From the NCBI RefSeq assembly GCF_035918015.1, contig NZ_CP109132.1, positions 5,642,001 to 5,706,000 on the forward strand: DNA of 64,000 nt, in the 5' to 3' direction. The DNA comes from Streptomyces sp. NBC_01754 (GTDB taxonomy: Bacteria; Actinomycetota; Actinomycetes; Streptomycetales; Streptomycetaceae). The notes below the pieces were generated by a model, which ran no database searches, was not told the DNA's origin, and worked only from the letters and a program-made list of their open reading frames with translations. Positions 7,340-16,540 of the stretch are shown here, piece by piece (position 1 is the first letter of the stretch; every line of letters starts with the position of its first letter). The translations under genes were made by a program, and so were the position numbers.

Positions 7340-9727
7340 ATGAGGAGCGACGACGTACACGGGGCGAGGGAGACAGGTCCCGCGTACGGTGGCCAGGCCC
7401 TGCCCCGTCCACCGGCGCCCCGTCCACCCCTTCCGCGCCCGGCCGGGCCGCCGCCCGGCGCCCCGCCCAGGCCCCCGGACCCGCCCAGGACCCGATCGGC
7501 GATCGCCGAGTGGCTGAACACCGCCCGCCCCGCCGCCGGTCCCGGTGTCTGGCGGTACGCCCATGTCCCCCGGCCCGCCGAGAAGGCGCCGCGCCCCTCG
7601 CTGCTGGCGCCGACGATCACGACGGTGCTCTTCCTCATGGCCTGGGCGCTGATCGCGGACTACCGCGTCCCGTACATGAAGACCCTGCTGATGGTGCTCA
7701 CGCCCGGGGACTGGTGGGCGTTCCGGAGCCTCCGGCAGGGCGCCCCGGCCATCGCCTACACCACCTACACCCTCTACTACCAGCTCCTGGTCCTCCTGGT
7801 CGGGATCTGGGCCGCCAGGATCGGCAACTGGGCCGGGATCTTCCGCCACTACGCCGGACAGGACCTCGACCGGGCGCGGCCGGTGGCCTCGGTCCTCGGC
7901 GCCCTGGCCGCCCTGTGGGCCGTGTGGTCCGGCAAGGTCCCTCTCCAGCACGCCGTCTTCCAACTGCTGCCGTCCGACTGGATGGAGGGGCGCGAGGGAG
8001 CGCTCCTGGTGGTGGTGCTGGCGTACGGGACGTACCTCGTGGTGAGCGCCGCCGTCGTCTACCCGTTCGCCCGGTCGGGCCGATGGGTGGAAGTGGTGCG
8101 GGGCGCCCGGAAGCGCCGGGCGAGCGGTGGGGACGACGCCCCGGTGACCGCCTCCGGGGCCGACGCGGCGAGCTGGCCCGAACTGCGTGCCGCGGGACTC
8201 ACCCAGGCCGCGGACGTCCTCACCGCGGCCGTGCGGGCCGAGCGCATGAACGACGTGGACTGCGCACGCCTCGACCACGCCTGGCGCCAGGCCCGTGCCC
8301 GGCCCGGGCGTCCGGCGTCCTTCGCGGCCACCGCCGAGCGCGAGGGCCCCGACGCCTTCCTCCACCCCACGGGGCGCCGGGAGCTGCCGCAGCGGGCCGC
8401 CCGGCACGACCTGCTGACCGGTCAGGTGCGCCTGGGTCACTGCGTGGACGACGAGCGCAATCCCTACGGCCGCCGCGGTTCGGGCGTCGCCCTGGACCCG
8501 GCGGTCCTGGGCACCTCGCTGCTCGCGGTCGGGCCGTCGGGGACGGGCAAGACGAGGCTGCTCGTGCGCCCGGTCGTCGAGGCGCTCGCGCTCCAGGCAC
8601 TGGCGAGGCGGTCCGCGGTGCTCGCCGTCTGCGCCGCGGGTACCCCCCTCGGACCGGACGACGCCTACGACGTCGTGGTGAGACCGGGGGACGCCTCCTC
8701 GGCGTACGACTTCGATCTGTACGGGGGCACGACGGACCCCGACGAGGCGGCGGCCACCCTCGCCGAAGGGCTGGTGGGGGACGTCGCGGGTCTCGACAGC
8801 CGCCGGGCGGCCCTGGCCCTGGGCCAGGTGCTGGGCCCCTACCGCGCCGTGCACGGCCACTTCCCGTCCGTGCCGGAGTTGCGTGAACTGCTGGCAGGCA
8901 GCGAACACACCGTGCTCGCGCTGCGGCGGGCGCTGGTGGCGGGCGGCCACGACGCGATGCTGCGCGAGCTGGACGCGAGGGTCCGCCCGGGGGGAACGGC
9001 GTCGGACGCCGCCGCGGTGCTCGCCGACCGCGTCGCCCTCCTGGACCGTCCCGCGTTCGCCGGGTTCTTCGCCACCGGTGAGGAGGCGCGCCCCTTCACG
9101 ATCCGGTCCCTCGAAGCGCACCCGCTCAGGGTCCGCGTCGACCTTCCCGAACGTGCTCACGCCGACGCCTCCCGGGTTCTGGCCCGGCTGCTGCTCGCGC
9201 AGTTCAACGCGGTCGCCGCCGCGCGTACCGACCGCTCGCTCTTCACCTGTCTCGTCCTCGACGACGCGTCGCACACCCTGACCGCCGGGACCGTCCGGGG
9301 CCTCAGGCGGCTGCGCTCCGTCAACGCCGGGGCCGTGCTGGTGCTGCGGACCATCGAGGAGGTGCCCGAGGACCTGCACGCCTCCCTCCTCGGCGCGGTG
9401 GGCTGCGGCATGATCTTCTCCGGCGTCACCACCTGGGACGGACGGCGGTTCGCGGAGGCCTGGGGCAAGGAGTGGGTGGACGTCCGGGAAGTGGCCGAGC
9501 ACGGGGTCTTCGCCGACCAGCCCCTCACCCGCGCCATGCACGCGCTGAGGAAGATGGCCACCGGCAAGGCCGTGACGACCGAAGCGGTCACGATGCGCCA
9601 GGTGGAACGCGAGCGCTGGTCCGCCTCCGCGCTCGCCTACGAACTGCCCGCCGGACACGCGGTCCTCTCGATGACCACGGTGGCCGGCGAACACGCCCCG
9701 CCCCTTCTGGTCAGACTGGACGGCTGA
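7340..9727 (+). CDS. Membrane-anchored P-loop ATPase, TraG/VirD4-FtsK-like, orphan
   Basis: The 795-aa protein starts with a Pro-rich segment (about 20-55), then about four membrane segments (near residues 88-107, 140-160, 180-198, 220-245), then a cytoplasmic ATPase region. The Walker A motif is GPSGTGKT at residues 398-405. A Walker-B-like hydrophobic strand ending in acidic residues (TCLVLDDASH) follows near 637. This architecture resembles coupling-type ATPases (TraG/VirD4) and FtsK relatives that pump DNA or proteins, but no relaxase, pilus or secretion genes are adjacent, so a secretion or conjugation role is not supported by context. Start: ATG at 7340 behind CAGGGGG. A strong terminator-like palindrome follows. 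It sits between gabT and the PucR regulator. Confidence 0.75.
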   Translation: MRSDDVHGARETGPAYGGQALPRPPAPRPPLPRPAGPPPGAPPRPPDPPRTRSAIAEWLNTARPAAGPGVWRYAHVPRPAEKAPRPSLLAPTITTVLFLMAWALIADYRVPYMKTLLMVLTPGDWWAFRSLRQGAPAIAYTTYTLYYQLLVLLVGIWAARIGNWAGIFRHYAGQDLDRARPVASVLGALAALWAVWSGKVPLQHAVFQLLPSDWMEGREGALLVVVLAYGTYLVVSAAVVYPFARSGRWVEVVRGARKRRASGGDDAPVTASGADAASWPELRAAGLTQAADVLTAAVRAERMNDVDCARLDHAWRQARARPGRPASFAATAEREGPDAFLHPTGRRELPQRAARHDLLTGQVRLGHCVDDERNPYGRRGSGVALDPAVLGTSLLAVGPSGTGKTRLLVRPVVEALALQALARRSAVLAVCAAGTPLGPDDAYDVVVRPGDASSAYDFDLYGGTTDPDEAAATLAEGLVGDVAGLDSRRAALALGQVLGPYRAVHGHFPSVPELRELLAGSEHTVLALRRALVAGGHDAMLRELDARVRPGGTASDAAAVLADRVALLDRPAFAGFFATGEEARPFTIRSLEAHPLRVRVDLPERAHADASRVLARLLLAQFNAVAAARTDRSLFTCLVLDDASHTLTAGTVRGLRRLRSVNAGAVLVLRTIEEVPEDLHASLLGAVGCGMIFSGVTTWDGRRFAEAWGKEWVDVREVAEHGVFADQPLTRAMHALRKMATGKAVTTEAVTMRQVERERWSASALAYELPAGHAVLSMTTVAGEHAPPLLVRLDG

Positions 9728-9736
9728 ACCCGCCTC

Positions 9737-9760
9737 CCGTGCCCCTCCGGAGGGGCACGG
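9737..9760 (+). terminator. Palindromic terminator after the P-loop ATPase gene
   Basis: A perfect 24-bp palindrome (arms CCGTGCCCCTCC and GGAGGGGCACGG) begins 10 bp after the stop codon at 9727. It would fold into a very stable GC hairpin without a T-run, the common form of Streptomyces terminator. It also separates this gene from the PucR gene at 9858. Confidence 0.7.
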
Positions 9761-9857
9761 CGCGGGGCCGGTTCCACGGAATGCGCCGCCCTGGCAGAAT
9801 CGGGACAGACCGTCTGTACGGGACGGCGCAATCGACTCCCAGAGGTCCGGCGGTCCC

Positions 9858-11417
9858 ATGCCACCCACTCTCGCCTCGCTCGTCCAGCACCCGGCGCTCA
9901 AGCTCAAGATCCGCGCCGGGGCGGACCGGCTCTCCACCCCCGTGCGCTGGGCGCACGCCAGCGAGCTCGCCGACCCCGTCCCGTACATGGACGGCGGCGA
10001 ACTGCTCCTGGTCACCGCGACCAACCTGGACGCCGAGGACCCCGCGACGATGCGGCGGTACGTCGGGCGACTGGTGGCCGCCCGGGTCGCCGGGCTCGGT
10101 TTCGCCGTCGGGGTCACCTACGACGAGGTGCCCGCGGCCCTGGTCGACGCCGCCGAGGAGGCAGGACTGCCCCTCCTCGAAGTGCCCCGGCGTACGCCCT
10201 TCCTCGCCATCAGCAAAGCGGTGTCGGCGGCCATCGCCGCCGACCAGTACCGGGCCGTCACCGCCGGGTTCGAGGCCCAGCGGGAACTGACCCGGGCGGC
10301 ACTCGTCGGAGAGGGCCCCGCCGGGCTCATCACCCGCCTCGCCGCCCAGGTCGACGGCTGGGCCGCCCTGTACGACACGTCGGGCGCCGTCGTCGCGGTG
10401 GCACCCGACTGGGCCGCCCGGCGGGCGGCCCGCCTCACGGGCGACGTACGCCACCTCGGAGACCGCGCCGCCCCGGCCAGCGCCGTCGTCGGCGGCCCCG
10501 AGGACCGGGTGGAACTGCAGTCCCTGGGCACCGGCCGGCACGCCCGGGGCGCCCTCGCCGTCGGAACCGGCGCCTCCCTCGGCACGGCCGAGCGGTACGC
10601 GGTGTACTCCGCCGTGGCCCTGCTGACCCTCACCACGGCCCGCTCCCGCTCACTCCAGGACGCCGAGCAGCGGCTGGGGGCGGCGGTCCTCCAGATGCTG
10701 CTCGCCGGACACCCCGACCACGCCCGGACGGTCGCGGGCGATCTGTACGGCGCCCTGCTGGACGCCCCCTTCCGGCTGCTCCTGGCGGAGGCCCCCGACA
10801 CCGCGCTGCTCACCGAGACGATGGAGGCCGCCGCCGCCCGGTCCGGCGAGACGCTGCTGATGGTGCCGGAGGGCGACCGGGTCGTGGTGCTGGCCACGGA
10901 CGGCGGCGCCGCCGTCGCCGCCTGCGCGGCGTACGCCCGGGCGCAGGACGACCGCCCGGCGCGCGAGCCGGGGAAGGACGACAGTGATGTGGCGGTGGGC
11001 CTGTCGGCCCCGGCGGGGCCGATCGCGGCCTCCTCCGCGTACAAGCAGGCCGAGCAGGCCCTGTCGGTCGCCCGCCGCCGGGGCAGGGCCCTGGTCGAGC
11101 ACGAGGAGCTGGCCACCGGGTCGATCCTGCCGCTGCTCGCCGACGACGCGGTGCGGGCGTTCGCGGACGGGCTGCTCCGCCCGCTCCAGGAACACGACGC
11201 CAAGGGACGCGGCGACCTGGTCGCCTCGCTGCGCGCCTGGCTCTCCCGGCACGGCCAGTGGGACGCCGCCGCGGCGGACCTGGGCGTCCACCGCCACACG
11301 CTGCGGTACCGGATGCGCCGCGTGGAGGAGATCCTGGGCCGGTCCCTGGACGACCCGGACGTCCGGATGGAGCTGTGGCTGTCGCTGAAGACGGCCGCCT
11401 CCTCCACGGCCCCCTGA
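9858..11417 (+). CDS. PucR-family transcriptional regulator
   Basis: The 519-aa cytoplasmic DNA-binding regulator has an N-terminal purine-catabolism-regulator-like domain (about 5-125, beginning LASLVQHPALKLKIRAG), a central region with GGDEF-like fold remnants (about 290-420), and a C-terminal helix-turn-helix (about 470-500: WDAAAADLGVHRHTLRYRMRRVEEILG region). PucR proteins usually activate amine, GABA or purine degradation genes in response to their substrate. Here it lies between gabT and an aldehyde dehydrogenase, so control of these two is a reasonable inference. Start: ATG at 9858, with AGAGG 12 to 17 bases before it as a weak ribosome site. A GTG-free upstream region supports this start. 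Confidence 0.9.
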   Translation: MPPTLASLVQHPALKLKIRAGADRLSTPVRWAHASELADPVPYMDGGELLLVTATNLDAEDPATMRRYVGRLVAARVAGLGFAVGVTYDEVPAALVDAAEEAGLPLLEVPRRTPFLAISKAVSAAIAADQYRAVTAGFEAQRELTRAALVGEGPAGLITRLAAQVDGWAALYDTSGAVVAVAPDWAARRAARLTGDVRHLGDRAAPASAVVGGPEDRVELQSLGTGRHARGALAVGTGASLGTAERYAVYSAVALLTLTTARSRSLQDAEQRLGAAVLQMLLAGHPDHARTVAGDLYGALLDAPFRLLLAEAPDTALLTETMEAAAARSGETLLMVPEGDRVVVLATDGGAAVAACAAYARAQDDRPAREPGKDDSDVAVGLSAPAGPIAASSAYKQAEQALSVARRRGRALVEHEELATGSILPLLADDAVRAFADGLLRPLQEHDAKGRGDLVASLRAWLSRHGQWDAAAADLGVHRHTLRYRMRRVEEILGRSLDDPDVRMELWLSLKTAASSTAP

Positions 11418-11596
11418 CCCCGTCACCCCCGGCCGCCCACCGCCGATCCGCCTACGACAAACCGTCGCACCCACGGCCTGATCCGCTCCACGGTGGACAG
11501 GACTCATCCGGGTTCCCGCGCCCTACCGTGGGGGCCGAGGGTGCCCGCGCGGCGCCCGTGACGCTCTTGTCCACCACCCGAAGGGCCGCGACCGCC

Positions 11597-13042
11597 ATGA
11601 CTTCCACCCACGCCTTCTGGCTGGCCGGCCGCCAGGCCACCGGCGAGGACCGCTTCGACGTCACCAACCCCTGGGACGGCCGGCTCGTCGGCAGCGTCAC
11701 CGTGCCGACCGAGGCACAGGTCGAGGAGGCCGTGGCCGCCGCGTACGCCGTGCGGGAGGAGTTCGCCGCGACCCCGGCGCACGTACGGGCCGCCGCGCTC
11801 GACCACGTCGTACGCCGCCTCACCGAGCGCACCGAGGAGATCGCGCGGCTGATCTCCGCCGAGAACGGCAAGCCGATCAAGTGGGCCCGCGGTGAGGTCG
11901 GCCGTGCCGTGTCCGTCTTCCGGTTCGCCGCCGAGGAGGCCCGCCGCTTCAACGGCGGTGACGCCCAGCGGCTGGACACCGACGCCGGGGGCACCGGCCG
12001 GCTCGCACTGACCCGGCGCTTCCCGCGCGGCCCCGTCCTCGGCATCGCGCCCTTCAACTTCCCGCTCAACCTGAGCGCGCACAAGGTCGCCCCGGCCATC
12101 GCCGTCGGTGCGCCGATCATCCTCAAGCCCGCACCGGCCACCCCGCTCTCGTCGCTGGTCCTGGGCGAGCTGCTGGCCGAGACCGACCTCCCCACCGGTT
12201 CCTGGTCGGTCCTGACCGTGCCCAACGACAGGATGCCGGCCCTGGTCCAGGACGAGCGGCTGCCGGTGGTCTCCTTCACCGGATCCGGGCCCGTCGGCTA
12301 CGCGATCATGGAGTCGGTGCCCCGCAAGCACTGCACCCTGGAGCTCGGCGGCAACGGCGCGGCCGTCGTCCTGGGCGACTGGTCCTCGGAGGAGGACCTG
12401 GACCTGGCCGCGACCCGCATCGCGACCTTCTCCAACTACCAGGGCGGCCAGTCCTGCATCTCGGTGCAGCGCGTCATCGCCGACGCCTCGGTGTACGACC
12501 GGCTCGTCCCGAAGATCACCGCCGCCGTCGAGGCCCTGGTGACAGGTGACCCCTCGGACGCGGCCACCGACGTCGGCCCGCTGGTCAGCGAGGACGCCGC
12601 CCGCCGGGTGGAGTCCTGGGTCGAGGAGGCCGTCGCGGCCGGCGCCACCCTCCTCACCGGCGGCCGGCGCGACGGGGCCACGTACGCCCCCACGGTCCTC
12701 ACCGACCTGCCCGCCACCACCACGATCGCCTGCGAAGAGGTCTTCGGCCCGGTGCTGTACGTGCAGCGCGCCGACGACGAGGCCGAGGCCTTCGCCGCGG
12801 TCAACGCCTCCAAGTACGGCCTCCAGGCGGGGGTCTTCACCCACGACCTGCAATCCGCCTTCCGCGCCCACCGCGCCCTGGAGGTCGGCGGCGTCGTCAT
12901 CGGCGACGTCCCCTCCTACCGCGCCGACCAGATGCCCTACGGCGGCGCCAAGCAGTCCGGTACGGGCCGCGAGGGCGTGCGGTACGCGATGGAGGACTAC
13001 ACCTACGAGCGGGTCCTGGTCCTCACCGGCCTGGCCCTGTAG
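11597..13042 (+). CDS. NAD(P)-dependent aldehyde dehydrogenase, possible succinate-semialdehyde dehydrogenase
   Basis: This 481-aa cytoplasmic aldehyde dehydrogenase has all the hallmarks: IAPFNFPLNLSAHKVAPA, the FTGSGPVGY nucleotide-binding loop, the general base E249 in LELGGNG, and the nucleophile C287 in GGQSCISVQR, then EEVFGPVLYV. Neighbourhood (gabT and PucR gene upstream) suggests it oxidises succinate semialdehyde formed by GabT, but the phosphate-binding details that would prove a GabD are not decisive; other aliphatic aldehydes are possible. Start: ATG at 11597; the reading frame stays open upstream into the PucR gene, but MTSTHAFWLAG fits the family N-terminus. The 180-bp gap after the PucR gene may hold its own promoter; none is obvious. 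Confidence 0.9.
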   Translation: MTSTHAFWLAGRQATGEDRFDVTNPWDGRLVGSVTVPTEAQVEEAVAAAYAVREEFAATPAHVRAAALDHVVRRLTERTEEIARLISAENGKPIKWARGEVGRAVSVFRFAAEEARRFNGGDAQRLDTDAGGTGRLALTRRFPRGPVLGIAPFNFPLNLSAHKVAPAIAVGAPIILKPAPATPLSSLVLGELLAETDLPTGSWSVLTVPNDRMPALVQDERLPVVSFTGSGPVGYAIMESVPRKHCTLELGGNGAAVVLGDWSSEEDLDLAATRIATFSNYQGGQSCISVQRVIADASVYDRLVPKITAAVEALVTGDPSDAATDVGPLVSEDAARRVESWVEEAVAAGATLLTGGRRDGATYAPTVLTDLPATTTIACEEVFGPVLYVQRADDEAEAFAAVNASKYGLQAGVFTHDLQSAFRAHRALEVGGVVIGDVPSYRADQMPYGGAKQSGTGREGVRYAMEDYTYERVLVLTGLAL

Positions 13043-13060
13043 CCCCGCACGGCGCCCGAC

Positions 13061-13094
13061 CGGCCGGAGCCCGCCGGACAGCGGGCTCCGGCCG
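13061..13094 (+). terminator. Terminator after the aldehyde dehydrogenase gene
   Basis: A perfect 14-bp stem (CGGCCGGAGCCCGC with GCGGGCTCCGGCCG) and a 6-base loop starts 19 bp after the stop codon. It is the likely end of the aldehyde dehydrogenase transcript. Confidence 0.8.
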
Positions 13095-13223
13095 CTTCCG
13101 TGCCGCGCCGGGTGCCGCCGCACGGTGGTAGGGGTGGCGCATATGGGGTACATACGGACGAGTGGTACCGATCGGAGCGCAAGGCCCGACCATCGTCCCG
13201 ACTCGCGGCGAGGTGAGTTCCTC

Positions 13224-15173
13224 ATGTCCGCCCCATCCGACACCCCCCAGGCCCCCGGAGTCACCGAGCGCGAAGCACGGCAGGTGGCCGAGGCCGCCCG
13301 TGAACAGGACTGGCGCAAGCCGAGTTTCGCCAAGGAACTCTTCCTCGGGCGTTTCCGGCTCGACCTGCTCCACCCCCACCCCGTGCCCGGCGCCGAGGAC
13401 GTACGGCGCGGCGAGGCCTTCCTCGCCCGGCTGCGCGCGTTCTGCGAGAGCCACGTCGACGGGGCGCTCATCGAGCGCGAGGCCAGGATCCCCGACGAGG
13501 TGGTGAACGGCCTCAGGGAAATCGGCGCGCTCGGCATGAAGATCGAGACCAGGTACGGCGGTCTCGGCCTGACCCAGGTCTACTACAACCGGGCCCTGGC
13601 GCTGGCCGGTTCGGCCAGCCCGGCCATCGGCGCCCTGCTCTCCGCCCACCAGTCCATCGGCGTCCCGCAGCCGCTGAAGATGTTCGGCACCCAGGAGCAG
13701 AAGGACACCTTCCTGCCGCGCCTGGCCCGTACCGACATCTCCGCCTTCCTGCTCACCGAGCCCGACGTCGGATCCGACCCGGCCAGGCTCGCCACCACGG
13801 CCGTCCCCGACGACGGGGGAGACTACGTCCTGGACGGCGTGAAGCTGTGGACGACCAACGGCGTCGTCGCCGACCTGCTCGTCGTGATGGCCCGGGTCCC
13901 GGCGTCCGAGGACCACAAGGGCGGCATCACGGCGTTCGTCGTCGAGGCGGACTCCCCGGGCATCACCGTGGAGCACCGCAACGCCTTCATGGGCCTGCGC
14001 GGCATCGAGAACGGCGTGACCCGCTTCCACGGCGTACGCGTCCCGGCCGCCCACCGCATCGGCGCCGAGGGCGCCGGCCTCAAGATCGCCCTCACCACCC
14101 TCAACACCGGCCGCCTCTCGCTGCCCGCCATGTGCGTCGGCGTCGGCAAGTGGTCCCTGAAGATCGCCCGCGAATGGTCGGCGGTACGCGAGCAGTGGGG
14201 CCGGCCGGTCGCCCGGCACGAGGCCGTCGGCGCGAAGATCTCCTTCATCGCCGCCACCACCTTCGCCCTGGAAGCGGTCGTCGACCTCGCCTCCCAGATG
14301 GCCGACGAGAACCGCAACGACATCCGCATCGAGGCCGCCCTCGCCAAGCTCTACGGCTCCGAGATGGGCTGGCGCATCTCCGACGAACTCGTCCAGATCC
14401 GCGGCGGGCGCGGCTTCGAGACCGCCGACTCGCTCGCCGCGCGCGGCGAACGGGCCGTGCCCGCCGAGCAGATGCTCCGCGACATGCGCATCAACCGGAT
14501 CTTCGAAGGCTCCACGGAGATCATGCACCTGCTGATCGCCCGGGAGGCCGTCGACGCCCACCTCAAGGTCGCCGGCGACATCATCGACCCCGACAAGCCG
14601 CTCTCCGACAAGGCCAGGGCGGGCGTCGACGCCGCCGGGTTCTATGCCCGCTGGCTTCCCAAGCTCGTCAGCGGGCCCGGACAACTCCCCAATTCCTACG
14701 GTGAGTTCCGCGTCCCGGGACACCCCGATCTCTCGGGTCATCTGCGCTGCGTCGAGCGCTCCGCCCGCAAACTGGCCCGCTCGACCTTCTACGCCATGTC
14801 CCGCTGGCAGGGCCGCATGGAGACCAAGCAGAACTTCCTCGGCCGCGTCGTCGACATCGGCGCCGAGCTCTTCGCGATGAGCGCCGCCTGCGTCCGTGCC
14901 GAACACCTGAGGGCCGAGGGCGAGCACGGCCGCGAGGCGTACCAGCTCGCCGACGTCTTCTGCCGGCAGGCCCGGATCCGGGTGGAGGAGCTCTTCAGCC
15001 GGCTGTGGTCCAACACCGACGACATCGACCGGCGGGTGGTCGACGGTGTCCTGTCGGGGAGGTACGCGTGGCTGGAGGAGGGCGTCATCGACCCCAGCGG
15101 CGACGGCCCCTGGATCGCCGACGCCACCCCGGGCCCGGCCGCCGGCGAGAACGTCCACCGGCCCATCCGCTGA
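13224..15173 (+). CDS. Long-form acyl-CoA dehydrogenase (VLCAD-like)
   Basis: The 649-aa FAD-dependent enzyme would catalyse the first oxidation step of fatty acid beta-oxidation. It is longer than the usual 380-400 aa because of an N-terminal lead (about 60 residues) and a C-terminal extension of over 180 residues, the layout of very-long-chain acyl-CoA dehydrogenases. Motifs: YGGLGLTQVYYNRAL, LTEPDVGSD, GVKLWTTNG, and RIFEGSTEIM with the catalytic base E428. Start: ATG at 13224 behind GAGGTGAG. It stands alone between two strong hairpins, so it is probably monocistronic. The electron acceptor would be ETF; no etf genes are in the window. Confidence 0.9.
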   Translation: MSAPSDTPQAPGVTEREARQVAEAAREQDWRKPSFAKELFLGRFRLDLLHPHPVPGAEDVRRGEAFLARLRAFCESHVDGALIEREARIPDEVVNGLREIGALGMKIETRYGGLGLTQVYYNRALALAGSASPAIGALLSAHQSIGVPQPLKMFGTQEQKDTFLPRLARTDISAFLLTEPDVGSDPARLATTAVPDDGGDYVLDGVKLWTTNGVVADLLVVMARVPASEDHKGGITAFVVEADSPGITVEHRNAFMGLRGIENGVTRFHGVRVPAAHRIGAEGAGLKIALTTLNTGRLSLPAMCVGVGKWSLKIAREWSAVREQWGRPVARHEAVGAKISFIAATTFALEAVVDLASQMADENRNDIRIEAALAKLYGSEMGWRISDELVQIRGGRGFETADSLAARGERAVPAEQMLRDMRINRIFEGSTEIMHLLIAREAVDAHLKVAGDIIDPDKPLSDKARAGVDAAGFYARWLPKLVSGPGQLPNSYGEFRVPGHPDLSGHLRCVERSARKLARSTFYAMSRWQGRMETKQNFLGRVVDIGAELFAMSAACVRAEHLRAEGEHGREAYQLADVFCRQARIRVEELFSRLWSNTDDIDRRVVDGVLSGRYAWLEEGVIDPSGDGPWIADATPGPAAGENVHRPIR

Positions 15174-15183
15174 ATCCGGTCCA

Positions 15184-15222
15184 CCCGCGGGGCGCGTCCA
15201 CTGCCTGGACGCGCCCCGCGGG
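15184..15222 (+). terminator. Terminator after the acyl-CoA dehydrogenase gene
   Basis: A perfect 17-bp stem with a 5-base loop (CTGCC) starts 10 bp after the stop codon at 15173. It lies only 30 bp before the start of the aroA-like gene, so that gene's promoter must be compressed into the hairpin region, or depends on read-through. Confidence 0.8.
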
Positions 15223-15252
15223 CACGCCCGCCGCACGGCAGGATGGGGGACC

Positions 15253-16491
15253 GTGACCGTCATCCACATCCCCGGCTCCAAGTCCGTCACCGCCCGCGCC
15301 CTGTTCCTGGCCGCCGCGGCACACGGCACCACCACCCTCCTGCGGCCCCTGCGCTCCGACGACACGGAGGGGTTCGCCGAGGGGCTGACCCGCCTCGGAT
15401 ACGGGGTGACACACGAGCCGGACCGCTGGCACGTCGAGGGGCGCCCCGGCGGCCCCGCGGTCGCCGAGGCCGAGGTCCACTGCCGCGACGGGGCCACCAC
15501 CGCGCGCTTCCTGCCCACGCTCGCCGCCGCCGCGCCCTCGGGGACGTACCGCTTCGACGCCTCGGCCCAGATGCGCCGCCGCCCGCTCGCCCCGCTCACC
15601 GAGGCACTGCGCACCCTCGGTGTGGACCTGCGCCACGAAGGGGCCGAGGGCCACCACCCGCTCACCGTCCGGGCCTCGGGCGTCAAGGGCGGCGAACTCA
15701 CCCTGGACGCCGGCGAGTCCTCCCAGTACCTCACCGCGCTGCTCATGCTCGGCCCGCTCACCGCCGAAGGGCTGCGGATCCACGTCACGGAACTGGTGTC
15801 CGCGCCGTACGTCGAGATCACCCTGTCGATGATGCGGAGCTTCGGCGCCCACGTCGTCCGGGAGGGGAACACCTTCACGGTCGGGCCCGGCGGCTACCGC
15901 GCCACCACCTGTGCCGTGGAGCCGGACGCGTCCACGGCGAGCTACTTCTTCGCCGCCGCGGCCCTCACCGGCCGCGAGGTCACCGTCCCCGGACTCGGTA
16001 CCGGGGCGCTCCAGGGCGATCTGCGCTTCACCGGTGTGCTGCGCCGGATGGGCGCCGACGTGACGACCACGGAGCGTGGGACGACGGTCCGCTCCACCGG
16101 GGCGCTCTCGGGCCTCACCGTCAACATGCGGGACATCTCCGACACCATGCCGACCCTGGCGGCGATCGCGCCGTTCGCCTCCTCACCGGTACGGATCGAG
16201 GACGTGGCCAACACCCGGGTCAAGGAGTGCGACCGGCTGGAGGCCTGCGCGCGCAACCTGCGTGCCATGGGGATCACCGTGCACACCGGCCCGGACTGGA
16301 TCGAGATCCACCCCGGCACCCCCCGGCCCACCGAGATCGCCACCCACGGCGACCACCGCATCGTGATGTCGTTCGCCGTCGCGGCGCTTCGCGTGCCCGG
16401 TGTCACCTACGACGACCCCGGCTGCGTCCGCAAGACGTTCCCCGAATTCCACGAGGCCTTCGCCGAGTTCGCGGCCGGAGGCGCCGGCTGA
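15253..16491 (+). CDS. aroA: 3-phosphoshikimate 1-carboxyvinyltransferase (EPSP synthase), AroA-like
   Basis: The 412-aa enzyme joins shikimate 3-phosphate and phosphoenolpyruvate in the shikimate pathway. Family motifs appear in order: PGSKSVTARALFL (K10), DGATTARFL, MRRRPLAPL, SSQYLTALLM, EPDASTASYFFAA, DISDTMPTLAAI (catalytic D297), RVKECDRLEACARNLRAMG and HGDHRIVMSFAV. The glyphosate-loop region reads DGATTARF rather than the usual GNxGTxxR, so it belongs to a divergent branch. From memory, Streptomyces genomes often carry a second aroA elsewhere; whether this copy is the housekeeping or accessory one cannot be seen here. Start: GTG at 15253 with GGGGGA upstream. No shikimate genes are adjacent. 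Confidence 0.9.
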   Translation: MTVIHIPGSKSVTARALFLAAAAHGTTTLLRPLRSDDTEGFAEGLTRLGYGVTHEPDRWHVEGRPGGPAVAEAEVHCRDGATTARFLPTLAAAAPSGTYRFDASAQMRRRPLAPLTEALRTLGVDLRHEGAEGHHPLTVRASGVKGGELTLDAGESSQYLTALLMLGPLTAEGLRIHVTELVSAPYVEITLSMMRSFGAHVVREGNTFTVGPGGYRATTCAVEPDASTASYFFAAAALTGREVTVPGLGTGALQGDLRFTGVLRRMGADVTTTERGTTVRSTGALSGLTVNMRDISDTMPTLAAIAPFASSPVRIEDVANTRVKECDRLEACARNLRAMGITVHTGPDWIEIHPGTPRPTEIATHGDHRIVMSFAVAALRVPGVTYDDPGCVRKTFPEFHEAFAEFAAGGAG

Positions 16492-16528
16492 CCGGAGGAA
16501 TTCCCGCGCGTCGCACCGCGCCGGTGCT

Positions 16529-16534
16529 TATCAT
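16529..16534 (+). promoter_or_regulatory. Possible -10 box for a leaderless transcript
   Basis: TATCAT at 16529-16534 lies six bases before the first ATG of the nucleotidyltransferase-like gene, and no ribosome-binding sequence is present between. This is the spacing expected when transcription starts at the ATG itself, a common situation in Streptomyces. A -35 match is not evident. Confidence 0.4.
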
Positions 16535-16540
16535 GCGCGC

